From a virus, in IMG/VR virus record IMGVR_UViG_3300028883_000054, positions 1 to 58,943 of that record: a DNA stretch of 58,943 nucleotides; one strand, given 5' to 3'. This document shows positions 7,606 through 15,817 of this stretch, one piece after another; the stretch's first letter is position 1, and every line of letters starts with the position of its first letter. The notes below the pieces were generated by a model. That model had not been told where the DNA came from, made no database searches, and worked only from the letters and a program-made list of their open reading frames with translations. The translations under genes and the position numbers were made by a program.

Positions 7606-8375
7606 GGCATGAAAGATTAGGAATTCTTCCAAGACGGAAAAACTGGCAAAGTATCGTGGATGATATCAGGCTAGCATTAGATGGTGATCTTTCTGAAACT
7701 GCAATACTTATTTCAAATACATTAGATAAAGTTAGTGATCGCTACAAGAAAATTTTTAACGACTCTGGTGTGCAGGCAGCCTTTGCATATCTTGTCGCTT
7801 TATCGACAAAGGATTTACCTTTAGAAACTGGGCTTACTTCTGTAGAAATTAATCTAGATAAAAATCCTTCAATTTTTCGGATTACTGCTGATCTTTCAAG
7901 CTGGGTCGATGCACACGCAAGCTCAAACGAATATGCTGAACTTGCTTGCCGTGCAGCAGCTGATACAATAACTAAATGGTCTCGCCAAAAATCAATTCAA
8001 CAGAATTTATTTGATGATTCATCAAATGCAAATAATGTTTGGTCGGGAATTGATGGAAGAGGATTTTGTGACATTGCACGAACTTTTTTTGCAAAATTTA
8101 CTGAAAGGTATATCAAATATTTTATTGAAAGAAGTGCTTCTGCCGAAACTAAATCTTTGCATGATAGAGAGCGATTTGAAAATGTTTTATCAGAACACAT
8201 TGAATCGATTTCTCAACATGCTTTTGAAACATCAAAAATCACACAATCTTTTTCTACTGGGTGGTTCAATAAGACTGCAAAGAGTCATAGACCTACAAAT
8301 GATGAAATTTCTGGATTTTTAGCAGTTGCCTTTGGCAAATTGCATGAAGAATTATCTAGGGAGGGTGTTAGCTAA
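7602..8375 (+). CDS. unknown 257-aa protein, first of an accessory pair
   Basis: The family is not recognised. It is helix-rich and opens with MRHERLGILPRRKNWQ. Its ATGA overlaps the DnaQ stop. With the next gene it forms a tightly coupled pair (TAATG) of different character from the zinc-ribbon proteins around it, and so looks like an inserted module. A defence or counter-defence role is possible but purely inferred from its position. Confidence 0.7.
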   Translation: MRHERLGILPRRKNWQSIVDDIRLALDGDLSETAILISNTLDKVSDRYKKIFNDSGVQAAFAYLVALSTKDLPLETGLTSVEINLDKNPSIFRITADLSSWVDAHASSNEYAELACRAAADTITKWSRQKSIQQNLFDDSSNANNVWSGIDGRGFCDIARTFFAKFTERYIKYFIERSASAETKSLHDRERFENVLSEHIESISQHAFETSKITQSFSTGWFNKTAKSHRPTNDEISGFLAVAFGKLHEELSREGVS

Positions 8376-8707
8376 TGCGTCATCCTTCCAATTATTTAGT
8401 TCTTGCCAATGGAGCAACAAGCGAAAATTATGATCATAGGGGATTATATGATTTTGATTTTATAACTCAGCCACTAAATCCACAAACAAAAACAGTTGCA
8501 CTTGATTACATTAGGCAAGCAATATCTTTTACAAATAATACTCCTGATATGTTTTATGACGAATATTGTTTTGAAATTTCACAATTAATTGACTACATTT
8601 CAACAGAAGAAAGTGATTTAGAAATAGCTGAGAAATTCTTCGAATTAAAAAAACAATATATTGATTCAATTATCCATAAGAATCAAATATCATTATTTGA
8701 GGAGTGA
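8375..8707 (+). CDS. unknown 110-aa protein, partner of the preceding gene
   Basis: The start overlaps the upstream stop (TAATG), with GGAGGG ten bases before it, so the two proteins are likely co-translated and may interact. It ends with a helical, acidic tail (NQISLFEE). No domain is recognised. Confidence 0.7.
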   Translation: MRHPSNYLVLANGATSENYDHRGLYDFDFITQPLNPQTKTVALDYIRQAISFTNNTPDMFYDEYCFEISQLIDYISTEESDLEIAEKFFELKKQYIDSIIHKNQISLFEE

Positions 8708-8710
8708 ACC

Positions 8711-8899
8711 ATGGAAAAGACAAAAAAGAAAAAAGTAAAGAAAATTAAACCGCCTCCGACACTACAAAATAAGCCCGGCAAAGGCATTTGTCCTGTCCAT
8801 GGCAAAGTTAAGCCGAAATGGGATAAATGTAAATTATGGTACGCGTGCCCGTCATGCGGAGCGCGTATTAAGATCGAGGAAAAAGCTATTTATAATTAA
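8711..8899 (+). CDS. lysine-rich zinc-ribbon protein
   Basis: This 62-aa protein has a very basic N-terminus (KTKKKKVKKIK), a Pro-rich stretch and then a CPVHG...C...CPSCG ribbon. The shape suggests nucleic-acid binding. The 58-base gap after it contains AT-rich repeats able to fold as GAATAA/TTATTC, and then the initiator gene. Confidence 0.65.
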   Translation: MEKTKKKKVKKIKPPPTLQNKPGKGICPVHGKVKPKWDKCKLWYACPSCGARIKIEEKAIYN

Positions 8900-8957
8900 T
8901 CTTGAGAGAAGTGAATAAATAATTTTGATTATTCATTTATTAGAGAAGGCATAGCTT

Positions 8958-9866
8958 ATGAAATATCAACTGAATATCAATCAAAAGGCGTGGCAGAAAC
9001 ATTTTCCTGATGCGAATCTTAATCACGCGGTTATTTTAGATACGATACAAACGATGTGTACAATCCAGGGACCAGGATTGTTAAAAGACGAACAAGGGTT
9101 CACATTTATTTCTCTCAACCTCATAATTAAAGAAATACCTATGATGAGTATCAATTGCAAATCCGGAGTTTCAAAATATATACAAGATTTACAAAATTGG
9201 GGATTAATTGATACAAAAATTAACAAACGAAATCAATACATCAAGGTGACTGCAAAATATCATAAAATATTTGTCACAAATTATAATCAAGGTCAAGAAC
9301 GAGGTGTTCACTCAGATGAACAAGGTGTTCACTCAGATGAACAAGGTGTTCACTGTGGTGAACGAGGTGTTCACTCAGATGAACAAGGTGTTCACTGTGG
9401 TGAACGAGGTGTTCACTCAGATGAACCTATAAGTAATACTAATATAAGTAATACTACTATAAGTAATGTCGATGAATCAAAAAAAACAAGAACTTTAAAA
9501 TCTGATAAAATAAATCCAGTTAAGGAAGGAGAAACTGTAGGAACGAAACGTCCGTCCAGGATAAGTATCTTTAGGAAGAAATATGAAGATAACTTCTTAG
9601 ATAAATATTCGGAGCCTTATAATTGGGGCAATTTTGCTAAATCAGGACAACAGATTAAAAATCTTTATTCTTTCCTTGATAAAATATACGATTATAATAC
9701 TTCGGTTGAAATTATGGATAAGTGTATAGAAATATTTTTTAATAAACCAGACAGATGGGCAGAGGATGAGAAGCACCCTCTTTATATATTTATTAACAAA
9801 TTTAACAAACTTCATATTGAGTGTAAAAGTTCAGATGATAGAGTTTTGCTATTTAACGTAAATTAG
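8958..9866 (+). CDS. replication initiator, lambda-O-like with internal origin
   Basis: The N-terminal ~105 residues look like the winged-helix domain of phage replisome organisers. Residues 114-156 are six 7-aa repeats (GVHSDEQ or GVHCGER) encoded by 21-bp iterons. A low-complexity Asn/Ile/Ser/Thr stretch follows, encoded by AT-rich 15-mers. The C-terminal ~100 residues would contact the loader. The arrangement (initiator with iterons and an AT-rich unwinding zone inside its gene, then a loader gene) is that of lambda O-ori-P. The function is inferred from architecture. Confidence 0.75.
   Translation: MKYQLNINQKAWQKHFPDANLNHAVILDTIQTMCTIQGPGLLKDEQGFTFISLNLIIKEIPMMSINCKSGVSKYIQDLQNWGLIDTKINKRNQYIKVTAKYHKIFVTNYNQGQERGVHSDEQGVHSDEQGVHCGERGVHSDEQGVHCGERGVHSDEPISNTNISNTTISNVDESKKTRTLKSDKINPVKEGETVGTKRPSRISIFRKKYEDNFLDKYSEPYNWGNFAKSGQQIKNLYSFLDKIYDYNTSVEIMDKCIEIFFNKPDRWAEDEKHPLYIFINKFNKLHIECKSSDDRVLLFNVN
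9297..9426. repeat. six 21-bp iterons, probable replication origin
   Basis: Six head-to-tail units start at 9297, 9318, 9339, 9360, 9381 and 9402, with a final GAAC at 9423-9426. Each contains GTTCAC facing GTGAAC or ATGAAC, an inverted repeat suited to a dimeric protein. The two variants (CTCAGAT, CTGTGGT) are mixed. A 21-bp period is two helical turns, placing all sites on one DNA face. Confidence 0.75.
9428..9472. repeat. AT-rich 15-bp repeats, probable unwinding element
   Basis: Three 15-bp units begin TATAAGTAAT at 9428, 9443 and 9458, directly after the iterons. Their position and composition fit a duplex-unwinding element as in iteron origins. Confidence 0.65.
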
Positions 9867-9874
9867 AGGATTAA

Positions 9875-10768
9875 ATGAAAAATTCATCACGAGGGGAGAG
9901 GACAACTAATCAAATTCTTTCGGTACTGCCAGAATATAACCAAATTAAATACCAATCTAAGAAACCTGAAATATATTGCATTTACTGTAATAGAAGAATA
10001 GAGCCCGGAGGGTTCTGTAGCAAGGGATGGCCTGTAAATCAATATCTAATCTGTCCCGCTTGCGACAAGAAAGAAGAAAAGAAAAACAGTGAAATACTTT
10101 TAAAAAATCTTCAAAAATACCGTAGAAAAAGAATACGTGAAATTGCTCTTCGAAGGGGAGCGCCTCCGGATAAAACGTATAAAGTTAATATTAAAGATTT
10201 TCCTGAAATTATTATCTCGGTTAAAGGTCAAAAATCTAATGTAACCTTTGATAGACTTTTTAATATGTTTATCGAAAATAAAAGCGTGCTTATTATTGGG
10301 GGAAGCGGATCGGGAAAGAGTCATTTAGCAACTATGCTGTTCATGATGTCAATATACCATTTTGCCCAGGACGCTGAAGAGTACTTTCAATGGATATCTT
10401 TAAAGGATTTACATAGGGAAATAAGTACAAATTATTTTAATGAGAAATATATTTTACAAAAAGTCTACCGGAAAAGAGTTTTATCGTTTGTTTTTGGGGA
10501 TTTTTCGGATGATGTAAAGGGGAGTATCGCAAAAGAGACAAGATTAAAAGATTTATTATTTTCAGTTTTTGATAATCGTTACGAACGTATGAAAACATAT
10601 AATCAGTATAATATATGGATGACGACACTTACTGAATTACAATTACAAGACATCGGTTGGGAGTTTTACCGGCGCTTAATTGAGATGTCTTTTATAATTG
10701 ATTTAGGTAAGAATAAAGGTTTCTCTGAAGAAACATTTAAAGAGAGACCAAAAGTCCTAATTCATTGA
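9875..10768 (+). CDS. DnaC/IstB-like AAA+ helicase loader with zinc ribbon
   Basis: A CIYC...C...CPAC zinc ribbon (residues 35-63) precedes an AAA+ core with Walker A GGSGSGKSH (142-150). A weak Walker B-like segment (VLSFVFGDFSDD) lies near 200. The 297-aa length and placement right after the initiator match lambda P / DnaC-type loaders, which would deliver the host replicative helicase to the origin. GAGG precedes the start. The degenerate Walker B is the main reservation. Confidence 0.75.
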   Translation: MKNSSRGERTTNQILSVLPEYNQIKYQSKKPEIYCIYCNRRIEPGGFCSKGWPVNQYLICPACDKKEEKKNSEILLKNLQKYRRKRIREIALRRGAPPDKTYKVNIKDFPEIIISVKGQKSNVTFDRLFNMFIENKSVLIIGGSGSGKSHLATMLFMMSIYHFAQDAEEYFQWISLKDLHREISTNYFNEKYILQKVYRKRVLSFVFGDFSDDVKGSIAKETRLKDLLFSVFDNRYERMKTYNQYNIWMTTLTELQLQDIGWEFYRRLIEMSFIIDLGKNKGFSEETFKERPKVLIH

Positions 10769-10796
10769 CAATTTGAAATAAAATAAGGAGAGACAA

Positions 10797-11690
10797 ATGG
10801 GAAATCAAGACGTAATTATTTTAAATTTCAACAAACAACTCAATAATTTAAGCAGCGATATGTCCTTAAAACTCCGGAGTGAATTTGAGAGTTCATTAAC
10901 CGATATGGCAGACCTCATTGAGAGTGTCTACCAAATTAAAGTCACTAATGTAAGTCAAGAAGATTTAATGAAAAAAGCCGGAGAGAAAGCAAAAAAATTA
11001 AAAAAGCTCCGAACTCTTGTTGAAAAAAGAAGGAAGTTTTTAAAGGAAGATTCTTTAAGGACTGGTCAAGCTATTGACGGGATAGCTCGCCTCATACGGA
11101 CAAATATAGAGGATGCTGAAAGTTACGCGATTGAACAAAGGGACTTTGTGAAAATAGAAGAAAAAAAACGACAACAAGAAAGAATTAAAGTTTGGAAAAA
11201 ACGGATTGCCGAACTCGGAGAAGATCCTGATAAATATGGACTGGTTTACCAAAACGAGGCTAATTTTGAAATATTTTATGAAGGATTAAAAAAACGGATT
11301 GCCGAAGAGGCGGCTCAAAAAGAGAAAGCAGAAAAAGAGCGAATTGAGCGAGAAAAACGGGAAGCTGAGCTTCAAAAAGAATTACAGGAAAAAGATGCTC
11401 TCCTCAAAGCAGAGCAAGAAAGACGGGAGCGCTTAGAGGCTGAAGCGCAACAACGTATAGCAAGAGAATGTGAAGCAAAAAAAGCCGCGGAGCGTGAGGC
11501 AAGGCAAAAAGAATTAGCGCCGGATAAGGAAAAACTCCTACAATTGGCCTTAGATATCGCATCCATAGAATTCCCTCAATTAGAAAATTCGGGATTAAAT
11601 ATCATTCTCTCAAATGTGAGAGAATTATTGGTGAAGGTCGAAACTTATATTAAAAACAAAGTCAATGCAATTGACGATTGCCCATTTTAA
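10797..11690 (+). CDS. coiled-coil protein, DUF1351-like
   Basis: The 297-aa protein has a helical N-terminus, a Lys/Arg-rich segment, and a long Glu/Lys/Arg/Ala coiled coil (about 115-250), ending with a short globular tail. Such proteins (DUF1351-like and relatives) are common beside phage recombination genes. They may be partners of annealing proteins, but their role is unproven. AAGGAG precedes the start. Confidence 0.65.
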   Translation: MGNQDVIILNFNKQLNNLSSDMSLKLRSEFESSLTDMADLIESVYQIKVTNVSQEDLMKKAGEKAKKLKKLRTLVEKRRKFLKEDSLRTGQAIDGIARLIRTNIEDAESYAIEQRDFVKIEEKKRQQERIKVWKKRIAELGEDPDKYGLVYQNEANFEIFYEGLKKRIAEEAAQKEKAEKERIEREKREAELQKELQEKDALLKAEQERRERLEAEAQQRIARECEAKKAAEREARQKELAPDKEKLLQLALDIASIEFPQLENSGLNIILSNVRELLVKVETYIKNKVNAIDDCPF

Positions 11691-11715
11691 AAAAACGAAA
11701 CCGGAGGGAAATAAA

Positions 11716-12228
11716 ATGAAGTGTGTTATTTGTGAGAAAGAAGTGGGAGAACAATCTGAGGAGTTATGTGAGGAATGTAAGAAACAGAAGTGTTCATTAT
11801 GTAACGGTCCAATAATGGTTGATTATGATGGGGGAAGTATTTACTGCGGGAGATGTGGTATCATCGGGAATATAATCCTAAAAAAAATTATTGATCTAAC
11901 CTATAGAGATTTAATCCATATTCAAAACAAATGGATAGAAAATTCTCAAATAATAAGGGATCAAATTAAAGATATATATAAGAGGTTTGCTAAGGGGAAA
12001 ACTTCTTATAATTATAAACAGTCTGAGATAATAAGGCGTTTTAATCCTGTCGAAGACAAATATTATCATGAAATTTATATTAAAGACAGGTTATTATATT
12101 CAAAGGATTTCTTTATTTTCGGGGATTGGGTCGATAATGAATTTAAAGAACTTATTAAATTCTACCAAGAGACGATTAAAAAGGATATTAGAGACAGACT
12201 TTTTGGAGGGATTAATGGATCTAATTAA
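11716..12228 (+). CDS. double zinc-ribbon protein
   Basis: The start at 11716 follows GGAGGG. The first 60 residues contain CVIC, CEEC, CSLC and CGRC pairs, giving two zinc ribbons. The remaining ~110 residues are helical and charged. It ends with an overlap onto the next gene. The function is unknown. Confidence 0.7.
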   Translation: MKCVICEKEVGEQSEELCEECKKQKCSLCNGPIMVDYDGGSIYCGRCGIIGNIILKKIIDLTYRDLIHIQNKWIENSQIIRDQIKDIYKRFAKGKTSYNYKQSEIIRRFNPVEDKYYHEIYIKDRLLYSKDFFIFGDWVDNEFKELIKFYQETIKKDIRDRLFGGINGSN

Positions 12229-12514
12229 AAAATATAATTTTAAAACAAGAAAATATAAAGACGAAAGAATTTATATAGCCTCAAACGGCGTTATTAAAAT
12301 AACTGTATTCCAGAGTCCGACAAGGAGAGATCGTTTTCTTGTGGTTATTAATGATTATCAAGATAAAATTCTCGGAGAAATCGAACTTAAAAATCAGTTT
12401 CTTTTTACAAAATTAAATTGCATTAATTTCATTTTAAAAGATTATATAAATTATGTTAATCAAATATCTCAAAATAAAGATAAAAAATTCCGACTGGTTC
12501 GGATGGCTGTCTGA
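12215..12514 (+). CDS. hypothetical 99-aa protein
   Basis: GGAGGG precedes the ATG at 12215, which overlaps the end of the preceding gene by 14 bases. A longer in-frame ORF from 12068 lacks a ribosome site. The protein alternates strands and basic residues (IASNGVIKITVFQ), and no family is recognised. Confidence 0.6.
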   Translation: MDLIKKYNFKTRKYKDERIYIASNGVIKITVFQSPTRRDRFLVVINDYQDKILGEIELKNQFLFTKLNCINFILKDYINYVNQISQNKDKKFRLVRMAV

Positions 12515-12695
12515 TTATCTTAATTTAAAATTTATTATATATGCTATCAGATGGCAGATCCCTTCATTTTTAATATATTTTCCATTAGTGAAATGTTTCG
12601 GGAAGTTAATTGGAAATATATTAGCTGGTTGCGTCGGATGCCTGATTTTTTATTTTGTCGATAAAAGGTTATTGAACAAACAGGAGAAACCATGA
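12453..12695 (+). CDS. small membrane protein with two predicted helices
   Basis: This 80-aa ORF overlaps the previous gene by 62 bases. Two hydrophobic segments (about 38-52 and 54-70) are followed by a basic tail. No Shine-Dalgarno is evident at the first ATG, so the true start may lie further in. It overlaps the next start by ATGA. Confidence 0.5.
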   Translation: MLIKYLKIKIKNSDWFGWLSDYLNLKFIIYAIRWQIPSFLIYFPLVKCFGKLIGNILAGCVGCLIFYFVDKRLLNKQEKP

Positions 12696-12988
12696 GAAGA
12701 AATAATGTCGCAACTAAAAAAATAAAAAGATTTTGTTATAGATTTTTATTCACGATAAAAGGGATTAGACCTAATTATTATCAGTTATCGTCTCTGGATC
12801 AAAAACATATAATTGATGTCTTTGAAAGCGAATATTTTAAAGATTCGTTTTCAATAGATATTAGACTATCTGGGAAAACGGTTAAAACGGTTTCTCTTAT
12901 AGAGCAAAATGTAAATACCATTGATAATGCAATTTTATCCGGGATTGATCAATATAAAAATCTAATGAAGGGGAATGTCAATGGATAA
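12692..12988 (+). CDS. hypothetical 98-aa protein
   Basis: The ATGA overlap with the upstream membrane gene and CAGGAGA before it support translation. The N-terminus is basic (RRNNVATKKIKRFCYRF). No motif is recognised. Confidence 0.6.
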   Translation: MRRNNVATKKIKRFCYRFLFTIKGIRPNYYQLSSLDQKHIIDVFESEYFKDSFSIDIRLSGKTVKTVSLIEQNVNTIDNAILSGIDQYKNLMKGNVNG

Positions 12989-13514
12989 CGCGCGGCGGAC
13001 ACCGTTTAAATCTGAGACGAAAAATGTAAATAGAAATTGCCCATTTTTTTCAGAAAAAAAAGACACCGAGTTTCAATATATTAGATTTATGTATTGCACT
13101 AATCCGGCGGTAATAAATAAATTAGGGACAAACGATCTATTGCACGGTTGTGATCCTACAAAATGTATCCAGGATGGATCCTGCGCGATCATCCCAAAGA
13201 AAGATAAGATTGTTGTATCAAAGAATAAGCGTAAGATCGTTGTTAGGTACGTAAAAAAACCGAAAAATGAAATCAATGAAGATGAATATTTTAAAGCCTT
13301 AAAACAATTCCTTCGACAAGAGATTGTTATTGAATCGTTAGAATCTCGATTCTATCGGTCGGCATCATTAATTAATAGAGATTTTCATAAAATACTAAAA
13401 AAGATCTATGGGCATGATGTTTCGTTAAGAAGCAAGCCCAAATATTTGAAAATCTTAAAAAAAGTAGAACAGTATGAAAAGAGAATGAAAGGAAAAATGG
13501 AAAATGCCGCTTAA
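12981..13514 (+). CDS. Cys-rich DNA-metabolism-region protein
   Basis: The ATG at 12981 lies 7 bases after AAGGGG and is preferred to 12975. The 177-aa protein has a Cys cluster (CPFF, CTNP, CDPTKC, C) in the first 70 residues, possibly metal-binding, then a basic helical half. It overlaps the small gene that precedes the methyltransferase. Confidence 0.65.
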   Translation: MDNARRTPFKSETKNVNRNCPFFSEKKDTEFQYIRFMYCTNPAVINKLGTNDLLHGCDPTKCIQDGSCAIIPKKDKIVVSKNKRKIVVRYVKKPKNEINEDEYFKALKQFLRQEIVIESLESRFYRSASLINRDFHKILKKIYGHDVSLRSKPKYLKILKKVEQYEKRMKGKMENAA

Positions 13515-13674
13515 TCCTAATATACCTATAGGTTATATTCGATTAGAAACAGATGCTTGTATTAAGAAAGACGATTGGAAATGGAATCCGTTAACAAGTG
13601 CTTGGGAGATTTGTCGGCATTTAGTTTCTCAAAAAGTTTTAGAATCAGATATAATAATTAGGAAAATTAAATAA
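13504..13674 (+). CDS. small protein preceding the methyltransferase
   Basis: This 56-aa ORF overlaps the previous gene's end by 11 bases and shares TAATG with the methyltransferase start. It is Trp-rich (DDWKWNPLTSAWEI). It could be a partner or regulator of the methyltransferase by position, but no family is recognised. Confidence 0.55.
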   Translation: MPLNPNIPIGYIRLETDACIKKDDWKWNPLTSAWEICRHLVSQKVLESDIIIRKIK

Positions 13675-14552
13675 TGATTAAAATGTTAGATTTGTTCTCA
13701 GGGATTGGAGGTTTTTCTTTAGCCGCAACATGGACATGGGGCAATAAACTTGAAATTGTTTCGTTTTGTGAAATAGATAAATTTTGTCAAAAAGTATTAA
13801 ATAAGAATTTCCCAAATATACCAGTACATGACGATATTAAAACATTAAAGGGGGATAGTTTTGGAGCAATTGACATTATTACAGGCGGATTCCCATGCCA
13901 ACCATTTAGCGTTGCCGGGAAGCAAAAAGGCAAGCAAGATGACCGTTATCTCTGGTCAGAAATGTTTCGCATTATACAAGAAGCGAGGGCGACTTGGGTC
14001 ATTGGTGAAAATGTGCCTGGAATTATCAACATGGCGCTCGACGACGTGCTTGCTGATTTGGAAGCCGAAGGCTACGAAGCACAGACGTTTATTGTTCCAG
14101 CTTGTGCCAAAGATGCTCTGCACCGAAGGGACAGGGTCTGGATTATGGCTTACTCCGAGTGCCACGAACATCGGAACAAGAAGCGACGAATCATTACAAA
14201 AACGCAAAGAATACAGAAACAAATCAAAGAGACAGACTGTTCCACCAGGCAATCTGGCAGAACAGGTTCAATACGGATATCCAATAAAAAACATGTACCC
14301 AACATTGACGACGAACACAGCAAAAAATTATTCAGAAGGAATAAACTGGAAGAAACGACTCGAAAAGAAACACTTGGACGGCGTAATAAAAGCAATAGAT
14401 GGAAGTGGCAGACTGAATCCAGACTGGTGCGAGTGGCTCATGGGATACCCAATCGGGTGGACAGACTTAAATCGTTAGGCAATGCAATCGTTCCACAGAT
14501 AGCATGCGAATTATTTAACATTATAAAAAAAATCTATGAAAGCGAGGAGTAA
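13674..14552 (+). CDS. C5-cytosine DNA methyltransferase
   Basis: Motif I is LDLFSGIGGFS (residues 5-15). The catalytic Cys75 lies in GFPCQPFS, motif VI ENV is at 112-114, and motif VIII HRRDRVW is near 150. Motif X SLGNAIVPQ is near 270. It transfers methyl from SAM to cytosine C5. Between motifs VIII and X this frame is very basic and low in pattern, while another frame looks like a real recognition region (next entry). The activity and true C-terminal half are therefore uncertain. It could protect phage DNA or prime cytosine for the late modification trio. Confidence 0.8.
   Translation: MIKMLDLFSGIGGFSLAATWTWGNKLEIVSFCEIDKFCQKVLNKNFPNIPVHDDIKTLKGDSFGAIDIITGGFPCQPFSVAGKQKGKQDDRYLWSEMFRIIQEARATWVIGENVPGIINMALDDVLADLEAEGYEAQTFIVPACAKDALHRRDRVWIMAYSECHEHRNKKRRIITKTQRIQKQIKETDCSTRQSGRTGSIRISNKKHVPNIDDEHSKKLFRRNKLEETTRKETLGRRNKSNRWKWQTESRLVRVAHGIPNRVDRLKSLGNAIVPQIACELFNIIKKIYESEE
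14131..14478 (+). other. second protein-like frame inside the methyltransferase gene
   Basis: This frame is continuously open from 13861. From 14131 it reads SGLWLTPSATN, then PPGNLAEQ, and ends LNPDWCEWLMGYPIGWTDL. These are the hallmarks of the C-terminal region of many phage C5-methyltransferases. The same bases in the main frame give VRVAHGIPNRVDRLKSLGN, also family-typical. Either the gene carries paired frameshifts, or translation shifts frame, or one frame overprints the other. Confidence 0.5.
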
Positions 14553-14553
14553 A

Positions 14554-14796
14554 ATGGATCAAACTATTATGGAGTCATGCGAATTAACATTTAACAAAAA
14601 CAGATGTTCGGCGTGTCCGAGATTTAAGGAATGTAGGGGAAAAGAACTTCTTAAATTAATGCCATTTCTCGAGGAAGCTGAAAATTTAACAGAAAAAAGA
14701 CCTTTCAATACCAACGGGGAAAATGATGGTAATTTTGACTATATCCACCTAACAGATGTATTTAATATTATTAAAAAAATGGGTGAAATCATATGA
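14554..14796 (+). CDS. Cys-motif protein
   Basis: GAGGAG lies eight bases before 14554, which is preferred over the ATG at 14536. The 80-aa protein has C-x-C-x2-C spacing (CSACPRFKEC) near residue 22-31 that could hold a metal, then an acidic and helical end. It overlaps the next gene by ATGA. Confidence 0.6.
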   Translation: MDQTIMESCELTFNKNRCSACPRFKECRGKELLKLMPFLEEAENLTEKRPFNTNGENDGNFDYIHLTDVFNIIKKMGEII

Positions 14797-15026
14797 CAAT
14801 CAAAAAAATTAAAGAGACGATTGAAATTGAGATCCGGCTTCTTGGCTCGATCGGTTCTCACATTCCGGCTGAAGCTGATACGACGATCTACAAAAAAGCC
14901 CAGTGGGTAATAGCGGAAATGAAAGAACTTATTAAATATAGCGTATTAAGCGAGGACAAAGAAAAAGATTTAATAGAAAGATTAAATCTTTACGAAGAAC
15001 ATTTAAAATTATTAAAGGAGGCCTAA
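14793..15026 (+). CDS. small helical protein
   Basis: This 77-aa, almost entirely helical, charged protein is coupled to the preceding gene by an ATGA overlap. No motif is recognised. It ends one base before the Shine-Dalgarno region of the next gene (AAGGAGG). Confidence 0.65.
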   Translation: MTIKKIKETIEIEIRLLGSIGSHIPAEADTTIYKKAQWVIAEMKELIKYSVLSEDKEKDLIERLNLYEEHLKLLKEA

Positions 15027-15028
15027 TT

Positions 15029-15340
15029 ATGCAAATAGTATGTGCCGAATGTGGCGACGCTTGGATCATGGAAGAGCCGCTTTTAAATGGAGACGCGGAG
15101 CCGGTTTGTCCTCCATGTGCAGAAATGAAACCTTATCCAAGCGAGGTAAAGGTCTCAGATAATAAGAATTATTTTTTATGTGAAAAATGTCAAAAATATT
15201 TTCATGTTTCAGATATGAAATTTAAAGGATGTTCAATTTGTCGAAAATGTTTCAACAATATATTATATGAAATTGGGCGTCAATGGGCAAATGAAAATAT
15301 TAGCCAATTAAACAATCCACTTGAGTTAGGAGAAAAATAA
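15029..15340 (+). CDS. protein with two zinc ribbons
   Basis: AAGGAGG precedes the start. CAEC/CPPC in the first 35 residues and CEKC/CSIC-RKC in the middle suggest two ribbons in 103 aa. It ends overlapping the next ATG (TAATG). The function is unknown; small Zn proteins of this kind are unusually frequent in this genome. Confidence 0.7.
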   Translation: MQIVCAECGDAWIMEEPLLNGDAEPVCPPCAEMKPYPSEVKVSDNKNYFLCEKCQKYFHVSDMKFKGCSICRKCFNNILYEIGRQWANENISQLNNPLELGEK

Positions 15341-15675
15341 TGGGAATGAATGCTCAATTATTTGCTATCGGTCGTTATAATTCAGATCTAAAAAGAGATC
15401 TGGATTATCCCTCTCATTATTATAATGATTTAAAAGAAGATGTTATTATAATGACTGAATTTGTGCGATGTAATACAAGTGATCAAAGTTATCAATTATC
15501 AAATGCCCTTGGAATCGATCCTTGGGATTTTAATAAACATTTTATCCCAAATAAAAAAGCGAAAGAAATTAGTATTGAAGCCCTTGATCTTAATTTTACA
15601 GGCGGATCTCTTTGCGAAAAATTTGATACATTCGTTAAATATGGTTTTAGTTTTATTTATATACCAAATGGATAA
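15340..15675 (+). CDS. hypothetical 111-aa protein
   Basis: Coupled by TAATG and GGAG to the preceding gene. It has mixed secondary structure (GMNAQLFAIGRYNSDL at the N-terminus). No family is assigned. Confidence 0.65.
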   Translation: MGMNAQLFAIGRYNSDLKRDLDYPSHYYNDLKEDVIIMTEFVRCNTSDQSYQLSNALGIDPWDFNKHFIPNKKAKEISIEALDLNFTGGSLCEKFDTFVKYGFSFIYIPNG

Positions 15676-15737
15676 TGAAAATATCAGTCAATTAAAAAAT
15701 CAAATAGAGTAATGTAAAATATCACGGCTGATAAAAA

Positions 15738-15797
15738 TCTCCGGGCGGGCAATTAAATTAACAGTCAAACATAAATGGTTTCACGCTTGCCCGGAGA
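15738..15797 (+). other. intergenic element with two alternative stems
   Basis: TCTCCGGGC (15738-15746) can pair with GCCCGGAGA (15789-15797), 9 bp. The overlapping CGGGCAA (15746-15752) can instead pair with TTGCCCG (15787-15793). The second pairing uses the same arms as the 45-nt element at 1069 and 58350. It lies 20 bases upstream of the next gene, a position suited to control of translation. Confidence 0.5.
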
Positions 15798-15817
15798 ATA
15801 TTAATAGGAGAGAAATA

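Noticed and set aside
9297-9426. CRISPR-like array
   Set aside because: The 21-bp units are contiguous without spacers, are inside a coding frame, and encode a 7-residue repeat; an iteron origin fits better.
13956-14252. Antisense ORF in the methyltransferase gene
   Set aside because: It is a shadow of the two rightward frames, with no ribosome site and no domain.
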